Counted from the first letter of the stretch, positions 1 to 11,760 are shown. The stretch is DNA of 64,000 nucleotides from Micrasema longulum (GCA_022494885.1 JAGVSM010002716.1:62001-126000); one strand, 5' to 3'. Made by a program: numbers and translations. Notes: generated from the sequence alone by a model not told the origin.

Positions 1-1
1 A

Positions 2-330
2 CAGCGCACTAAATTCGGCGAACGCGCATTTGCGGTCGCAGGCCCTACGGCGTGGAATGCTCTCCCAGCAGAAGTCCGAAACTGTGAGAGTGAAGTGATG
101 TTTCGGAAGAAACTTAAACCCACTTGTTCTCTAAATCATTTGAATAAATTCTTAGCATGTGGTGGAAAAGTAGTATGAAAAAGTACATTATTTTTCTTAA
201 ATCAAAAAGTTAAAGTTAAAATTAAATTTATATCTTTATATAATCACTTTGTAAAGCGCCCTTGAGGTATTATATTACGAAAATGGCGCTATATAAGTTA
301 TCCATAGTTATTATTATTATAGAGGGAGTG
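2..330 (+). mobile_element. CR1/L2-type LINE 3' end (RT C-terminus plus 3' UTR)
   Basis: An open frame from the window edge (2-178, TGA) contains GERAFAVAGPTAWNALPAEV, the typical closing motif of CR1/L2-group non-LTR polyproteins. It is followed by a 3' UTR with TGTAAAGCGCCCTTGAGG (about 249-266), GGCGCTATATAA (about 284-295) and an ATT-repeat end (about 310-322). A matching 3' end lies at 11662-11760 on the other strand. The 5' part lies outside the window. Confidence 0.8.
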
Positions 331-985
331 TTTTCACAGGAGAACAAACTTAGTACATTACGTTCATTTTGATTTTAAAAAATAAAAAATTTGAATTTGA
401 AAGTTGTATTAAATATAATATATATTTACAAAGATTGTATGTACATTGAATAAATATATGCAAATAATCAAATTTGATGAAGCCTCGGAAATAAAATAAA
501 AATACAGCTTCGCTTGTTAGAAAATAATTTAAACAATTTTATTATATTACAAACATATTTACATAGTAAAATGGAGAATCTCCTAGAAAGCGGGTTGGTG
601 GAATTTATGTATTCATAAATAAGTCACAACTTTGGCTAATTATTGCGGAAAGTTATCTTCAAGTTCTGACATTCAGTAATTGTTTTTACTTTCTGTAGTT
701 TGGCGTTTTCAGGGTTTGATCTTGGGGCCACTATAATTTCCGATTTCATAAGCTCTGTTTAGCATAAGGTTGTCTTTAATAAAAAATACTTTTAATAGAA
801 TTATTGAAGTTGTCACATAGGAGTAGAGTATTGTAAATTTGTAGGCACTTACTTATGCCAGACGGCTATTTAAATATTAAAATTATTTTCTGAACCGTTA
901 CTGGGTTTGCTTTTTTCTGATTCCTTAGAACATTGAAAAGGGAAAACAACAATAAGGCAATATAGACAAACACTTCTCATTAATC
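331..985. other. AT-rich stretch, no gene recognised
   Basis: No open frame with family resemblance and no clear repeat ends were seen. Confidence 0.5.
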
Positions 986-992
986 TAAATTT

Positions 993-1187
993 GTTGCAAC
1001 AGAGAGAGAACACATTTTTGAGAAGAGAATATGGAAGTCTAGGCATTTACAGGGCTTATGACCCGTCATTAACTGGTTTAACAGTGTGTAATGTGGCCAC
1101 AAACCAACAAATGACAGGTTATAAGCCCCGTGAGTGCCTAGACTTCGATATTCCCTTCTCAAAAATGTTTTCCCTCCCTGTTGCAAC
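993..1187. repeat. Palindromic MITE, family 1
   Basis: Near-perfect foldback: the left end TTGCAACAG is mirrored by CTGTTGCAA, and TCTAGGCATTTACAGGGCTT by its complement, about 80 bp per arm. The open frames on both strands read almost the same peptide, as expected for a palindrome, so they are not genes. Relatives lie at 15.1, 21.0, 22.8, 23.0, 33.0 and 51.7 kb. Confidence 0.8.
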
Positions 1188-1189
1188 CG

Positions 1190-2590
1190 ATCCAAATCTA
1201 AATGACTACCTAGGAAAGAAATCCAGCCTGTCTGCAAACATTTGGACATACTCAAAACATTGTTGAACTTCTCATAATTTTTAGACTATGATACTCTTTT
1301 TTTTAGATTGAAATGTTTTTTTTTATATTACGGATTAAATTATCCAGTACAAAATTTAAATTATAAATTTACAAAACTATCCCAATTGGTTTCAATATTC
1401 TTAAATTTTATTGATTATTATATTTTATAAAAACGTAGGTACATCACAATATCAGGGGTACATATATTTAAACTTTTCTAATACTCTCTAATTTTATTTG
1501 CGTGACATCCGAGGCTTCGGAAATTTCACTTCGTTTGAATATTTAAATCCGTTCATTTTTTTAAATATTTTTTTTATTAGAAATATTTTGTAAATAAACT
1601 TGTAATTGCTTAGAAAAAAGCGTTCCAAATAAGGTTGTTTTCGTTTCCTAGACCTGAAAAAAAAAAATCAAACAATGTATTATTTTATAAACAGGTTATA
1701 TTATGTAGATATTTTTCGACTATATTTTTTAAATTATAGTATGATGGAATCTCCAAAAAGTCGGAATTTCGTAAAATATTTTAAATATGTCGGTTGGAAT
1801 AGTTTTAACATAGTTGCTACGAATATGATTTTTTCTTGATTTAGATTCACCGCTACACCCGGGTTCCACGGCCTATTAAAAAATACTTTAAAGCAAAAAA
1901 TACATAGACATTATGCTGAAAAAAAAAAAATGTTTCGTTCGAGGTCTGTTTCGTAGAAGTGACAATTCTAGAATGGTCTTGCCAGGAATCATGGGAATGC
2001 AGATGACTGTAGATATGTTGTTACCAACAACAAACCTACACTCCTTACAATTACTAACACCTACATATATATAACCAAATAGATGTACAAGATTGCGGTC
2101 TTAGACATAATTATTTTTTAGATTCTCCAATCGTCGGACTTTACCGGTTCAGAAACGAGTATGGAGAAATTTGAAATGTATCATTTTCAATTGTCAGTTT
2201 TAAGAGTGAAAATTATTACGTCGATAAAATCAAAATAATTTTAATTTTTCAAATGGTGTAAAAATCACTCTTGAGTTTTTCTGTTTCGCTTATCTACACT
2301 TAAATAATAAATACTTTAAACTTTTTTTTCATAAAATTATTATTTTATTTATTCAGAAAACATACAGTCATATATAATTAGTATAAAAAACAAAGATTTT
2401 CTTACATAAAAAGACCAATTAAGTTTTCATAAATTATGTAAAATATGTAAACATTAAATATGACAATACATAAATAAATAAAAAACTTGTGTAAATGAAA
2501 AAAAAAAGAGAAAAAAATAATCGTTAACATTTGCGTTTTCCATTGGTAATAAATAAAAATACCGAATGCACACTCCAAGCCATCCATGCA
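1190..2590. other. AT-rich stretch, no gene recognised
   Basis: Low-complexity AT sequence with short A and T runs. No host exon or recognisable element was seen. Confidence 0.5.
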
Positions 2591-2596
2591 CACATA

Positions 2597-2910
2597 TACA
2601 GGGTGTTCTTTAAATGTCACACCCGAAACGACGATGATCAGTATAAGCAATATTGGCAATTGAACCAATGGGCTACTTACTTCTGCAGGAGAGAAACGAG
2701 AGGGGGGAGGGGGGAGTATGATATACCGTCAGCCGCGCGGCGGCGCCCCCTCGCTTCTCCCCTGCAGAAGTTCGCAACCATTTGTTTTTTTAAATATTTT
2801 CTTTTGAAAAAATATGTTCGTTCTAAATATTTTTTTAAATATGCTAATATGTCTTCTTGCCCAGATCATCGTGGTTTCGGATGTGGTAGGGTTTAAATCC
2901 TGTATGAACG
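2597..2910. repeat. Foldback element with GC-rich centre (ACAGGGTGTTC-type ends)
   Basis: The left end ACAGGGTGTTCTTTAAAT... is mirrored at the right by ...GGTTTAAATCCTGT. The arms include CCGAAACGACGATGATC and its inverse GATCATCGTGGTTTCGG. The centre is a C/G-rich hairpin around GCCGCGCGGCGGCGCC (about 2732-2747). A degenerate relative is at 54870-55180. Confidence 0.7.
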
Positions 2911-3056
2911 CTTACATATACATACATGCATATATAAAACATTCACAAACACATATATTACACGCGGTACATTATAATAATAATTATAACAGTACGATAT
3001 AATTTTTCAGTAGCTACCTAATTATTATATGCAGTATTGTATCTAAATTTATGAAT

Positions 3057-3209
3057 GGGCCTTATAAACCCGGTAGAAAGTTACGCCTAGGCATAGTGGT
3101 AAAATAATGATAGGAATACCATCCTTATTCTACCACTATAATAAGGATGATATTCTCTATATTCTACCACTATGTCTAGGCGTAACTTTATACTTTATGA
3201 GTTAAGGCC
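3057..3209. repeat. MITE, family 3 (AAGTTACGCCTAGRCATAGTGG termini)
   Basis: Inverted repeat: GGCCTTA...AAGTTACGCCTAGGC...GTGGTA on the left is mirrored by TACCACTATGTCTAGGCGTAACTT...TAAGGCC on the right. It is the probable parent of the 23-bp tandem array at 10.0-10.3 kb. Confidence 0.75.
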
Positions 3210-4000
3210 TTGTTTATTAGAGAAGTATCCACATTTTTGTTATACCAGTATACGTGTCGTGTAAAAGCCCTCTGGGCGTACAGCACGAAAAAAATTACAA
3301 AACTTATTTTTTTTATGAAAATAAACGTCTTATTAAAGGTTTAAGCTTTTCACGGTCACGATGTTTTCTTTTTTGGGTGATTTCCGTGTGTTGAAGTGTT
3401 GACGTTAAAACTAATTGCAGGAGCCATCTTCATATCTAAACTGTCACTTAACACTGAAGAAAACTTACGATTGTTTTTTTTTGATCAAAGTATGGTCCTT
3501 ACACGTAGTAAAATCGAAATTTTATCGCTTCATACTCAATTTGTATCGTAAAAGTTTAACTTTACCAAAACAAAAATATTTAATGAATCCATCGTGTCAA
3601 AGCGGCTCTAAAAACACTCTTTGAAAAACGATTATATTCTTATTAATAGCATTTTTAGTAAATTTATTCTCAAGCGAATATATAAACAATCGAATATTTA
3701 TCAACATGTCAATGTATACTTATGAATTATTAATCAAACGTGTCGATCTTCGCATCTTACTCGTCATGTCGAAATATCAACTGGATGACAAATTACTAAA
3801 TACGCTAAAATATCCTAAAATAGACCGTTAACATTGATTATATGCATTACATGTGCTAATGCGTAATACAATAGTATTATTGCAGTAAGTAAATATATTG
3901 TTGCGTGGTTAATCATAAAGACAGGAAGATGTTTTTAAAACCTCGTTATTTACAACAAAAATATTTTTATTGTGTATGCAGACAATTGGTAAATTTCATA
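3210..4000. other. AT-rich stretch, no gene recognised
   Basis: Only short unrelated open frames are seen, for example 3415-3624, without family resemblance. Confidence 0.5.
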
Positions 4001-4002
4001 TG

Positions 4003-4308
4003 TAATTTGGTAATGTATCCAAAAAAAACAAGTTTATTGGATATAATTCTACTTTATTTTTTATAAAATATACAAACGGTATATTGTGACGCGTTTGTCT
4101 TGTTAACATTTTCAAACAAATAATTCAAATATTTACAAAGTTTCCTTATATACTAAATAATTGTAGTTTGTCTCAAGTACGGCCAAGTAATTAGAGGAAT
4201 ATTTCCTGTAACTCATTTATACAGCTCTAATACGCAGGTGTTTAATGTCAGGTAAAATGACAGTGACAACATAACCAATAGTTTTATTTTGGATACATTA
4301 CCAAATTA
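4003..4308. repeat. MITE with perfect 18-bp inverted ends and TA duplication
   Basis: TAATTTGGTAATGTATCC at 4003-4020 is exactly inverted as GGATACATTACCAAATTA at 4291-4308. Reading the outer TA as a target duplication makes it a 302-bp non-autonomous Tc1/mariner-type element. It has no coding content. Confidence 0.7.
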
Positions 4309-4309
4309 A

Positions 4310-4760
4310 AAAATATTTTTCTTTAAAAAAAGACAAAAAACATTATTCCGTAAAAAAAATGAGATAACTTTTCATTGGTAAGTAGGTTGACTTGTTTATA
4401 ATTAAATTCCAGAATCTAAAAGTAATAGACGATATTCTAAATATAGTTTATTTAAGTAGGTACTCAAAACGGCGTAAGTTTGCATGCCGAATGTGATGCT
4501 CGCCAATACATGACAGTATGAGCAGTAATTACATAACCATAGAAAAACATAGCAGTTGAGCTCTCAGAAGTAAAGCAACGTGAATGCAGCAATGCTTGAA
4601 CTACATGTCAATAATATTCTAATAATAAATAATATTATTTGGCCATACGGAACTTTAAAGCACACCTTGGTTTAATTACTAATAGTATTTTATCGGTTAG
4701 GTAGGTGTATTTAAAAAAATGTTGCGTACCTGAAAAAAGCACAAATAATTATGTTTTTGT
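4310..4760. other. Intergenic, no gene recognised
   Basis: Moderately AT-rich, no ORF of note and no clear repeat ends. Confidence 0.45.
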
Positions 4761-4764
4761 AAAT

Positions 4765-5085
4765 GATGTCAGTAGCGACACTCAGAGAGTGGCTTTGTGA
4801 CGTTTTGACATTTTTTATAAGAAATTCATGGCGTAGCCGAAATACTGTTATAAAAACGAGGATGTTTTTGTTGATTGACGTTAGCAGGCGCTACCCAGGG
4901 GCGACTTTGTGACGTGAGAAATTATTTAAAAAAAGAGATTCATGGCGTAGCCGAAATATTGTAATTAAAACGAGGATGTTTTTGTTGATTGACGTTAGCA
5001 GGCGCTACCCAGGGGCGACTTTGTGACGTGATGAAATTATTAATTTAAATATTTTTTTTCATTTTACATAGCGTAGCCGAGATAA
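4765..5085. repeat. 114-bp tandem repeat, about 2.5 copies
   Basis: The motif TTGATTGACGTTAGCAGGCG recurs at about 4871 and 4985 (period 114), with TTCATGGCGTAGCCGAAATA shared between copies. A decayed partial unit precedes them at about 4766 and another follows at about 5070. Confidence 0.8.
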
Positions 5086-5089
5086 GAAA

Positions 5090-7040
5090 TTGCGTGGTGT
5101 TTCGAAATTTAACCGTGTAGGTAGCCGCCTAGTTACAATATTATTTTTGTATTTGTATAACTCCTGTTTTATAATGTTCATGTATTTATCGCTATAAGAA
5201 TTAAACTAAAGATAGTTTTTACTTTTAATCGCTATCCGTTTTTTAAATTATGTTTGTAACACTCAGTAATATTTATTTTTCAAGTATTCAATGTTATTTT
5301 GCATTTTAATTAATATTGTTAATATAAAGCGTATTTTTATTTATTCGAATTTACTAGACTGTTTTTATTACAAAAAATAAAAATGCATATTTCTCTATGT
5401 ATTTTTCTGTTATAAACAATCTATTAAAATAATACACATCAAATTTCCATTGTCTGTTGATTTTATTTGCAATCTTATTTTTTTTCGATGGTTAAAACTC
5501 TAGGAAATTCAAAGACAATAAAAATTTTACTGTCATATATTGGCGAGCTCACACGCTATACATAGCCCGTGCAAACTGACCAACATATAAATTATTAATC
5601 TCTAGAGCGATGAATCGTAATGTTTGCTGTTTGTGCTGGGGAAAGACAAATGTTAATTATTGAAGGAATTCGGCGGTAATTATACCATACTTTCAATACA
5701 TTCTTAACATTATGGTGTAGGATTATGTCAAAAATGAAATCAATATGATGATTAACAAAATCGTTAATGAAATAATAATTAAGTTGAATTAATTAAGGCC
5801 CGGTAGGGTTATTTACTTTATTTTTTTAATCGCACGATTTTGAAATAATCGGCGTTTGGAAGCGGCAAAATCGTATGACTTCCTTACTTTTTATCAGACA
5901 ACAGCCTTAATATTATCAAAGATCAACTTGTTATTAAAACCTAGCCTTTTCCACTTTCTCTCGTTCCCTGTTCGTTGTTGAACCGATCGGCCGCGGCCCG
6001 CCTCCAGTATTTCAGTACTTTGGGGTTGGAAGGGAGAATGTTGTTGAAGTGCTTTCCCAGCCCCCGCCTTTATTCTCCCCTATAGAGAGGAATTATATAT
6101 TTTTTTTGTTTATCTGTCATTTTTACTGCCCTGTTCTACCCCTGTACGCTGTATTGTATTACGGTCAACTCTCCCGAGATTGTGAAATTTTCGCAAAGAT
6201 TAAACCGTTCGCTTATTTTTATTTGACCGAATTATTTGATTATCGCCGTATAAAAATGTGTTAAAATAATTTATTAAATTATTGGTATAACAACATCGTT
6301 CAACGTTAAATACCTTCATACTTAAATCACAATTTATTACACATCACTTTTGCCGTGTTTTTACGTTAATAATATTTTTTTATTAATGTAGAATAATCTA
6401 CCTACTCTGCTACCAGTGATAATTTAAAAAACTGAGTATTTGAAAAAAATCGTTAATTTTAAATTGCTATGATTGTATCCTACGAATTCAAGAAAGAAAG
6501 TCAACTTAAGTCTAAAATATTTTGCTTCATTATTGATTTTTAAATTTATTTGTTCATACATTTGTATGAACCATATTTTTTAATATTCAGTTTTATGTCG
6601 GCCGGTTTCGAGGTTACTACGTCATGAGGAATTATACTAACTAGAATTACTCGCGTTACTATTTATATTATAAAATATTCTAAGAAAGAACCAGAAGAAT
6701 GAATAAAAGTGAAAAAAAATACGATGTTATGACGGGAATATTTTTAAAGGAAGACTTGCAGTCAAATTTAGTTAATCATTTACCATGGTAATTTTTTGAT
6801 TAATAGCTTTATTTACATCAAATCTTTTGAGATTGTCTAAACGAACACCACTTTTATAAATATGTAAAATTTCTAAGCCTGTTTCTTCATTAAAATTGTG
6901 ATTTTCGTATACCAGATTATTTGAGAATCCTAAGAAGGATATTGAGACATCTTAAATATTTTTTTATTTTTTTAAAATTAACGTGAAGTTTACTTACGGA
7001 TTTATTCAGTACATTTAGTTATAAAAATAAAAATATATAA
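5090..7040. other. Intergenic, no gene recognised
   Basis: AT-rich, with a short GC-richer patch at 5980-6080. A segment at about 5820-5920 resembles 21240-21340 (both contain GGCAAAATCGTATGA), so it is part of an unnamed dispersed repeat. Confidence 0.4.
6597..6632 (-). other. Possible weak copy of the GAAACCGG hairpin module
   Basis: The - strand reads TGACGTAG, a short interval, then CGAAACCGG, similar in order to the modules at 8.0 and 29.3 kb but without a convincing stem. Confidence 0.25.
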
Positions 7041-7046
7041 AGGTAT

Positions 7047-7423
7047 GATAAACTTCAGCCCTACGGGAAATTAGATACCTCGCGCGTGGTAAAAATTAGA
7101 ATATTAAATTGTACATCAAAGTTTCTCAAAAATGTACGAAAAAAAAAAAAAAAAAAAAAACGTAGTACTTCAAACGACGTCACTGGTTCATATGAAGCAA
7201 CTAATGATATGAGAGCTGTAAAGGATATCCGATTCTTACCATAAACGAATCAATCGGGAGAACTGACAGAGAAGAACCTCTGACGTCGCACGCGGAGTTA
7301 TTTCAGATATATAAAACTTCAAAAATCATAGCGCTATCAGCGCTACGATATAAAAAAAATTGCCTTAGTTTAATAGTCTTTTGACAAATAAATAAAATTA
7401 AATCAACACTGAACTTCCTCATT
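7047..7423 (+). repeat. MITE, family 2 (AYGAGGAASTTCAG ends)
   Basis: Begins AACTTCAGCCCTACGGGAAA and ends CACTGAACTTCCTCATT. It contains the family landmarks ACGACGTCAC, GTTCATATGAA, an AATCATAGCGCT block and TTAGTTTAATAGTC. An A21 run lies inside. Non-coding; at least seven relatives lie in the window. Confidence 0.8.
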
Positions 7424-7429
7424 AAAATA

Positions 7430-9220
7430 AAATGCAACTAAAGGAAATTAAAGCTAGGACAAACAATTATAACTAACTACCCTGAGACAAGATCTGGTTT
7501 TACAAGGCGAATTTTACCAATATGGAATTTTGGAAATTTAAGCATGTTATTTTATTTAGTATAAGTCCTGATGATGATTTATTTGTAATATGCCCTTTTT
7601 TGATAAACTCAAAACATTGTTAATAAATAGGTATCCCTCCACCCCATTTTTACCGGGCCTGGTAGATTGGGACAATACGTGTGAAATGCTCCTATATGTT
7701 TTCTTTTTTTATTCTGTTCCTCTCTTTTCGATCGCTTTGTCCTTTTCTTGCTGTTAGTAGTTTCCAGATTCTGCTGCCGTTTTACCGTTTTTTAAACCTT
7801 TCTTCGTTTTACCTTTATTTTCCATGTCTTTGTATGAAAAAGTACTCTGTTCAGAAATGAACTTGCGTACCTTTGACTTGTTAACTTTCAGCCGTCCTTT
7901 CAGGTTTTCAGGCTTTCAGTGAAATGTAATTAATTGCACCCTCCGCTCCTAGATAAATACATTTAATTTAATCAAATAAAATATAATAAGATTCATTAAT
8001 AAATTATACCTTGATAAAGAAGCTTGTGTAGCTTTGAAACCGGTCTGCAGAAAAAGTTAAAATAAGTGTTTTTTTTTCGTAGAGTCTTTATTCAATACAA
8101 TATACTCATTATTACAATATAAATACGTTATAAAGAAAACAAAGTATTAAAACATATTTGGTCCCGATAAACTATTTAATAATAGTTTGTCATCGGGTGC
8201 TCAGACATTAGTTTTAATTAATAATCAAATAAAATAGTACAGACATAATGCTGTATACGTATAAAATAATGAACATATATTATTTTATTTTTGATGCTTT
8301 GAAAAATATTATCAAATAACTATGGGACTTCAATGCTTTTGTTCTAACCGCCCGGCCCGCCATTTAATTCCTCCTAGGACTTTAGTATAAAAAGTAATGT
8401 AGAATATTGAATGAAAAACAATGTATTTATAAAACTTTCTTTAGACGAAAACATTAGATAACGTGCCATCAATTAAAACATGAACTATTTTTAAAAATAA
8501 CAGGTAAATATCAATTTAATGACAATGGCAATAAAAAATGATAGTAAAATAATGAAATTAACGGCAAAAGAAATGACATAATGGCTAAGTATGGTTGATT
8601 ATGACAATAAGACCTAATCTTGCGCAAAATCCCTCGCTGCGTCAGAGGTAGTTTGTTATAAAATTGTGGAATTTATTCGGTATCCACTGCTTTAATACCA
8701 GCAAACCGTTGAATTTTGTTGAAAGCAGAGTATTATCACTGCACTACTGGTGTTTTAGAACAAGCTATTTCAGTAGTGGTGTACCGGAGGACTCCAATGT
8801 TTTCAGCATATAGAATTTGAATATATTAATAAAATGACATTCATAACTCAATTTTGCAAAAAAATGTGATTTCCAGCCTTTCAGCTTTAAGGTACAGATT
8901 TTATTTCCTTAATTGATTTTCCCCTTGCGTTCATAAATGTTTTATTATCTGTCATAAATCGACATTTTTAGTATGGATTGACTATAGTAAAAAAAAGCAA
9001 TGATAATGATTGAGGACTCTCCGGTGGCACTATTTTCACGTTTGGAATTTCAAGCACTCGCTGAATAGTAAAAATATCAATATTGACTACGTTTATTCAC
9101 CTGATTACCATAATAATGAATTGCTAGCGCCCAGTTAACGACTTCGACTACAGCGTTTTGTTTGTATTTTTAAATACACGTTTATTGATTCGTTTCACCG
9201 ATGACGATCAATTCCTTTTA
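7430..9220. other. Intergenic, no gene recognised
   Basis: Contains the hairpin module at 8009-8046 and a small inverted repeat at about 8163-8198 (CCCGATAAACTATT with AATAGTTTGTCATCGGG). Otherwise no gene or element was recognised. Confidence 0.4.
8009..8046 (+). other. Hammerhead-like hairpin module (CTTGAYAAAG-stem-GAAACCGG)
   Basis: CCTTGATAAAG is followed by a perfect 5-bp stem, AAGCT-TGTGT-AGCTT, then TGAAACCGG. The order recalls a minimal hammerhead core (CUGANGA, stem II, GAAA) but with deviations (UUGAUAA). Confidence 0.4.
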
Positions 9221-9224
9221 TACC

Positions 9225-9380
9225 ATCTTCAAGACTAGTTAACGTAAATACTAATCTATCTATATACGTCAATGTTCGTATGTGTGTCCCTGATACACTA
9301 AATAACCACTGGACTGATTTACGTGCGGTTTTTTTCAAAATAATGGGCTTTACGCTGGGTATTTTTATAGCTCTTAAAAT
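9225..9380 (+). mobile_element. Helitron-like terminal fragment
   Basis: CTATCTATATACGTCAATG leads into GTGTGTCCCTGATACAC and then AACCACTGGACTGATTTACG and GCGGTTTTTTTC. This wording is typical of non-autonomous Helitrons in insects. No hairpin-CTRR end was found. Confidence 0.4.
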
Positions 9381-9609
9381 CTTCAATTCAATTTGTAGAA
9401 AAAAATAGGATCATAAATGTTATATTCATCAGTCTACCAGGGTTGTATTTGACGAGAATGCATATCTAAAAAAATGGGAGGATGTTATTTTTTCCTCTTT
9501 TGTTTGTATTTGAATGTGTACAAACAACATTAGTTTTTTTATGGAACCCAATCAGATTATTTTTTTATATTCCTTATAATTTGTACCCATTAATTCCTTT
9601 ACAACAAAC

Positions 9610-9835
9610 CTCGAAGTAATAATAGAGCGACCCTATAGCCGCCAATACGGACAAAAACAATTCTACGATTATCAATCACGAAGTTAGCCATAGTTAACTC
9701 GGGTCGACAACTGCAAGCGCAGCGACGAACCGTCCGTTACGCGTTTGTCGTTAGTCCAACCATTTGGAACGCTATTGTTCTATGCAATAGAGCGAAAGGG
9801 CGTCTCGATTAGCGGTTTCCGAATTATTACTATGA
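9610..9835. repeat. Unnamed dispersed repeat (AGTAATAAT ends)
   Basis: Starts near AGTAATAATAGAGCGACCC and ends with the inverse ATTATTACT. Pieces with shared words (GAAGTTAGCCATAGTTAAC, CAAGCGCA, CCCTTACRC) recur at 15650-15850 and 27320-27410. Probably a degraded MITE. Confidence 0.45.
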
Positions 9836-10033
9836 GGTACAAACAGTATAGATAAAAAATAAATAATATAGTAATTGAGTAATAATAGAAAAGTATTATT
9901 TTTGTCTGAAGGACCTTTTTACAAAGTGTTTTTGGGTAACTACGAGAGTCCTGTTTGGAATGATAATAATTTTAGATACTTATTTTTGCTTTACATTGAA
10001 CTTTTAACTAAACCCTATATTGTAGATTCTTTA

Positions 10034-10287
10034 GGCCTTACTTATAAACTTAGTATAAAGTTAGGCCTAGACATACTATAAATTTACGCCTAGACATAGT
10101 ATAAAGTTACGCCTAGACAAAGTATAAAGTTACGCCTAGACATAGTATAAAGTTACGCCTAGACATAGTATAAAGTTACGCCTAGACATAGTATAAAGTT
10201 ACGCCTAGACATAGTATAAAGTTACAGCTAGTACATAGTATTAAGTTACATCTTGACATAGTACAAAGTTACGCCTAGACATAGTGG
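10034..10287 (+). repeat. 23-bp tandem array, about 10 copies
   Basis: The unit TTACGCCTAGACATAGTATAAAG repeats at constant 23-bp spacing. The first unit is preceded by AGGCCTTACTTATAAAC and the last runs into CATAGTGGTAGAATA; both flanks match the ends of the family-3 MITE at 3057-3209. The central units are identical and the edges have drifted. Confidence 0.9.
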
Positions 10288-10302
10288 TAGAATATGGATT
10301 GG

Positions 10303-10500
10303 AATGGCGGCCTCCGTGGTGTAGTGGTCAAGACACTTGAAGGAAGGTTCCGGGTTCGATTCCCGGTGAGAACACAAAAATTTAAATGTGATTTTTCTCA
10401 AGCCTGGTTATTCTGTAATGTAATTCACCACTGTAATTGGGCCTCCTGGCCTGTTGTGGTGCAAAAAAATGAAATGAAATGAAAAACAAATATTAATTTA
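10303..10500 (+). mobile_element. tRNA-derived SINE, family A (full-length)
   Basis: The tRNA-like head has an A box (GTGTAGTGGTCAAGACA) and a B box (GGTTCGATTCCCGG). A body with CACTGTAATTGGGCCTCCTG and GCCTGTTGTGGTGC and a (GAAAT)n-like tail follow. There is no complete cloverleaf. Copies lie at 15470-15628 (-) and 46501-46612 (-, 3' half). Confidence 0.8.
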
Positions 10501-11660
10501 AATGTCACTGTAAATTTGCTGTTTTTTGAAAATATTTGGACCTTTTTGGTTTTTAGGGGAAACTATGTTTAAAAAAAATTAGTATACTGGTTAAAATAAA
10601 ATTAGCGGTTTTTCAGAAACTTGTTAAAGTAGTTAAACCCTTCATACGTACCATAATACGCCCCTACTCGTTTACGACTGATTTTTGCTATAACAAATAA
10701 AAATAAAAATTAGATTTGTAAAAATATTCAGTAAACGCTGCTTAAAAGACTGCCCAGAACATCTTTTTAGCTGTCGAACAATGAGTTATAGTGGCGGTAC
10801 ATAATGGTCGAAATGCTAATTGTAGGACATTTTCCGTTCATTCAAAAAAGACACGGAGAATTGGTTTACAATAACACCGTAATAGTGCATTTTAGGTATC
10901 TATTTTTTTTGGAAATATTAAAAAAGAACGGTCTTATGGACTAGACATAATAACTAAATCCGATAATATGAATTTGGAAAATTTTGGACATTTGATGTTT
11001 TTAAAACGAGGCCTTTAATTATATTAATACCTCTTATTGAAGTCCACATGATTAATCTTTAAACAATTACAGATATGCACGTAGCGTCGGTAAATTAATA
11101 TTATATTCTATGATTTGAAATTAATTATAGAAAAAAAATGGACACTGTATTAGGAGTCTAATATGCAAGGCTTCACAACAGGCAAGTTAACCTTAATAAT
11201 TCACTATTCTCAATAACCCAGGGTTGTACTTAATCACATATACAATATAATATATGCCGGCATGTAGGAGATGACTGCCTACGCTAACTAATAACTAGGT
11301 CTGGAAAATTACGTTGTAATCTGATTAGAACTGGGACATGCCAAGCGGATTCCAACTCCTAACTTCTAAATCCTAAGCTTCCATGAACTAACTGTATTTT
11401 AGGAGTGCAGAAATATAAATTATATAATACCTTATATTAGTGGAAAGATGACTAAGTATGATATTTCACTTTTCATTAATTTTGAAGAAGAGCAATCTGA
11501 AAGTTTGATTGGCCCTGAAATATCGTTTTTTTTTACAAACGTATTCTATTGACAGTAGATGCATTGAAAAAAAAATCTCTAGGACTTTTTTTTACACCAT
11601 AGCGTGTTTACACGAAATGCTGAAATTTTTTATTGTTTTCCAGACTTCCCTCATATTAAG
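10500..11660. other. Intergenic, no gene recognised
   Basis: AT-rich, no ORF or element recognised. Confidence 0.5.
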
Positions 11661-11661
11661 C

Positions 11662-11760
11662 CATAATAATAATAATAATTGACTTATTTATATAGCGCTA
11701 TTTTTGTGAAAAATCACCTCAAGGGCGCTTTACAATTGTATACTTAAACTTACATTCTAA
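11662..11760 (-). mobile_element. CR1/L2-type LINE 3' tail
   Basis: On the - strand: TTGTAAAGCGCCCTTGAGGT, AGCGCTATATAAATA and an (ATT)n end. This matches the 3' UTR at 245-325. No coding part is attached, so it is a severe 5' truncation or a tail-borrowing SINE. Confidence 0.7.

Noticed and set aside
980..1266. Two overlapping genes on opposite strands
   Set aside because: Both are readings of one palindromic MITE.
2531..2896. 121-codon protein gene
   Set aside because: Lies across a foldback element; the frame is open because of the GC-rich centre and shows no family resemblance.
10034..10287. CRISPR-like array
   Set aside because: Units are contiguous 23-mers without spacers, and the genome is animal.
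10303..10380. tRNA gene (A and B box present)
   Set aside because: No full cloverleaf or 73-bp tRNA end, and the same head plus a long shared body recurs at other loci; it is a SINE.
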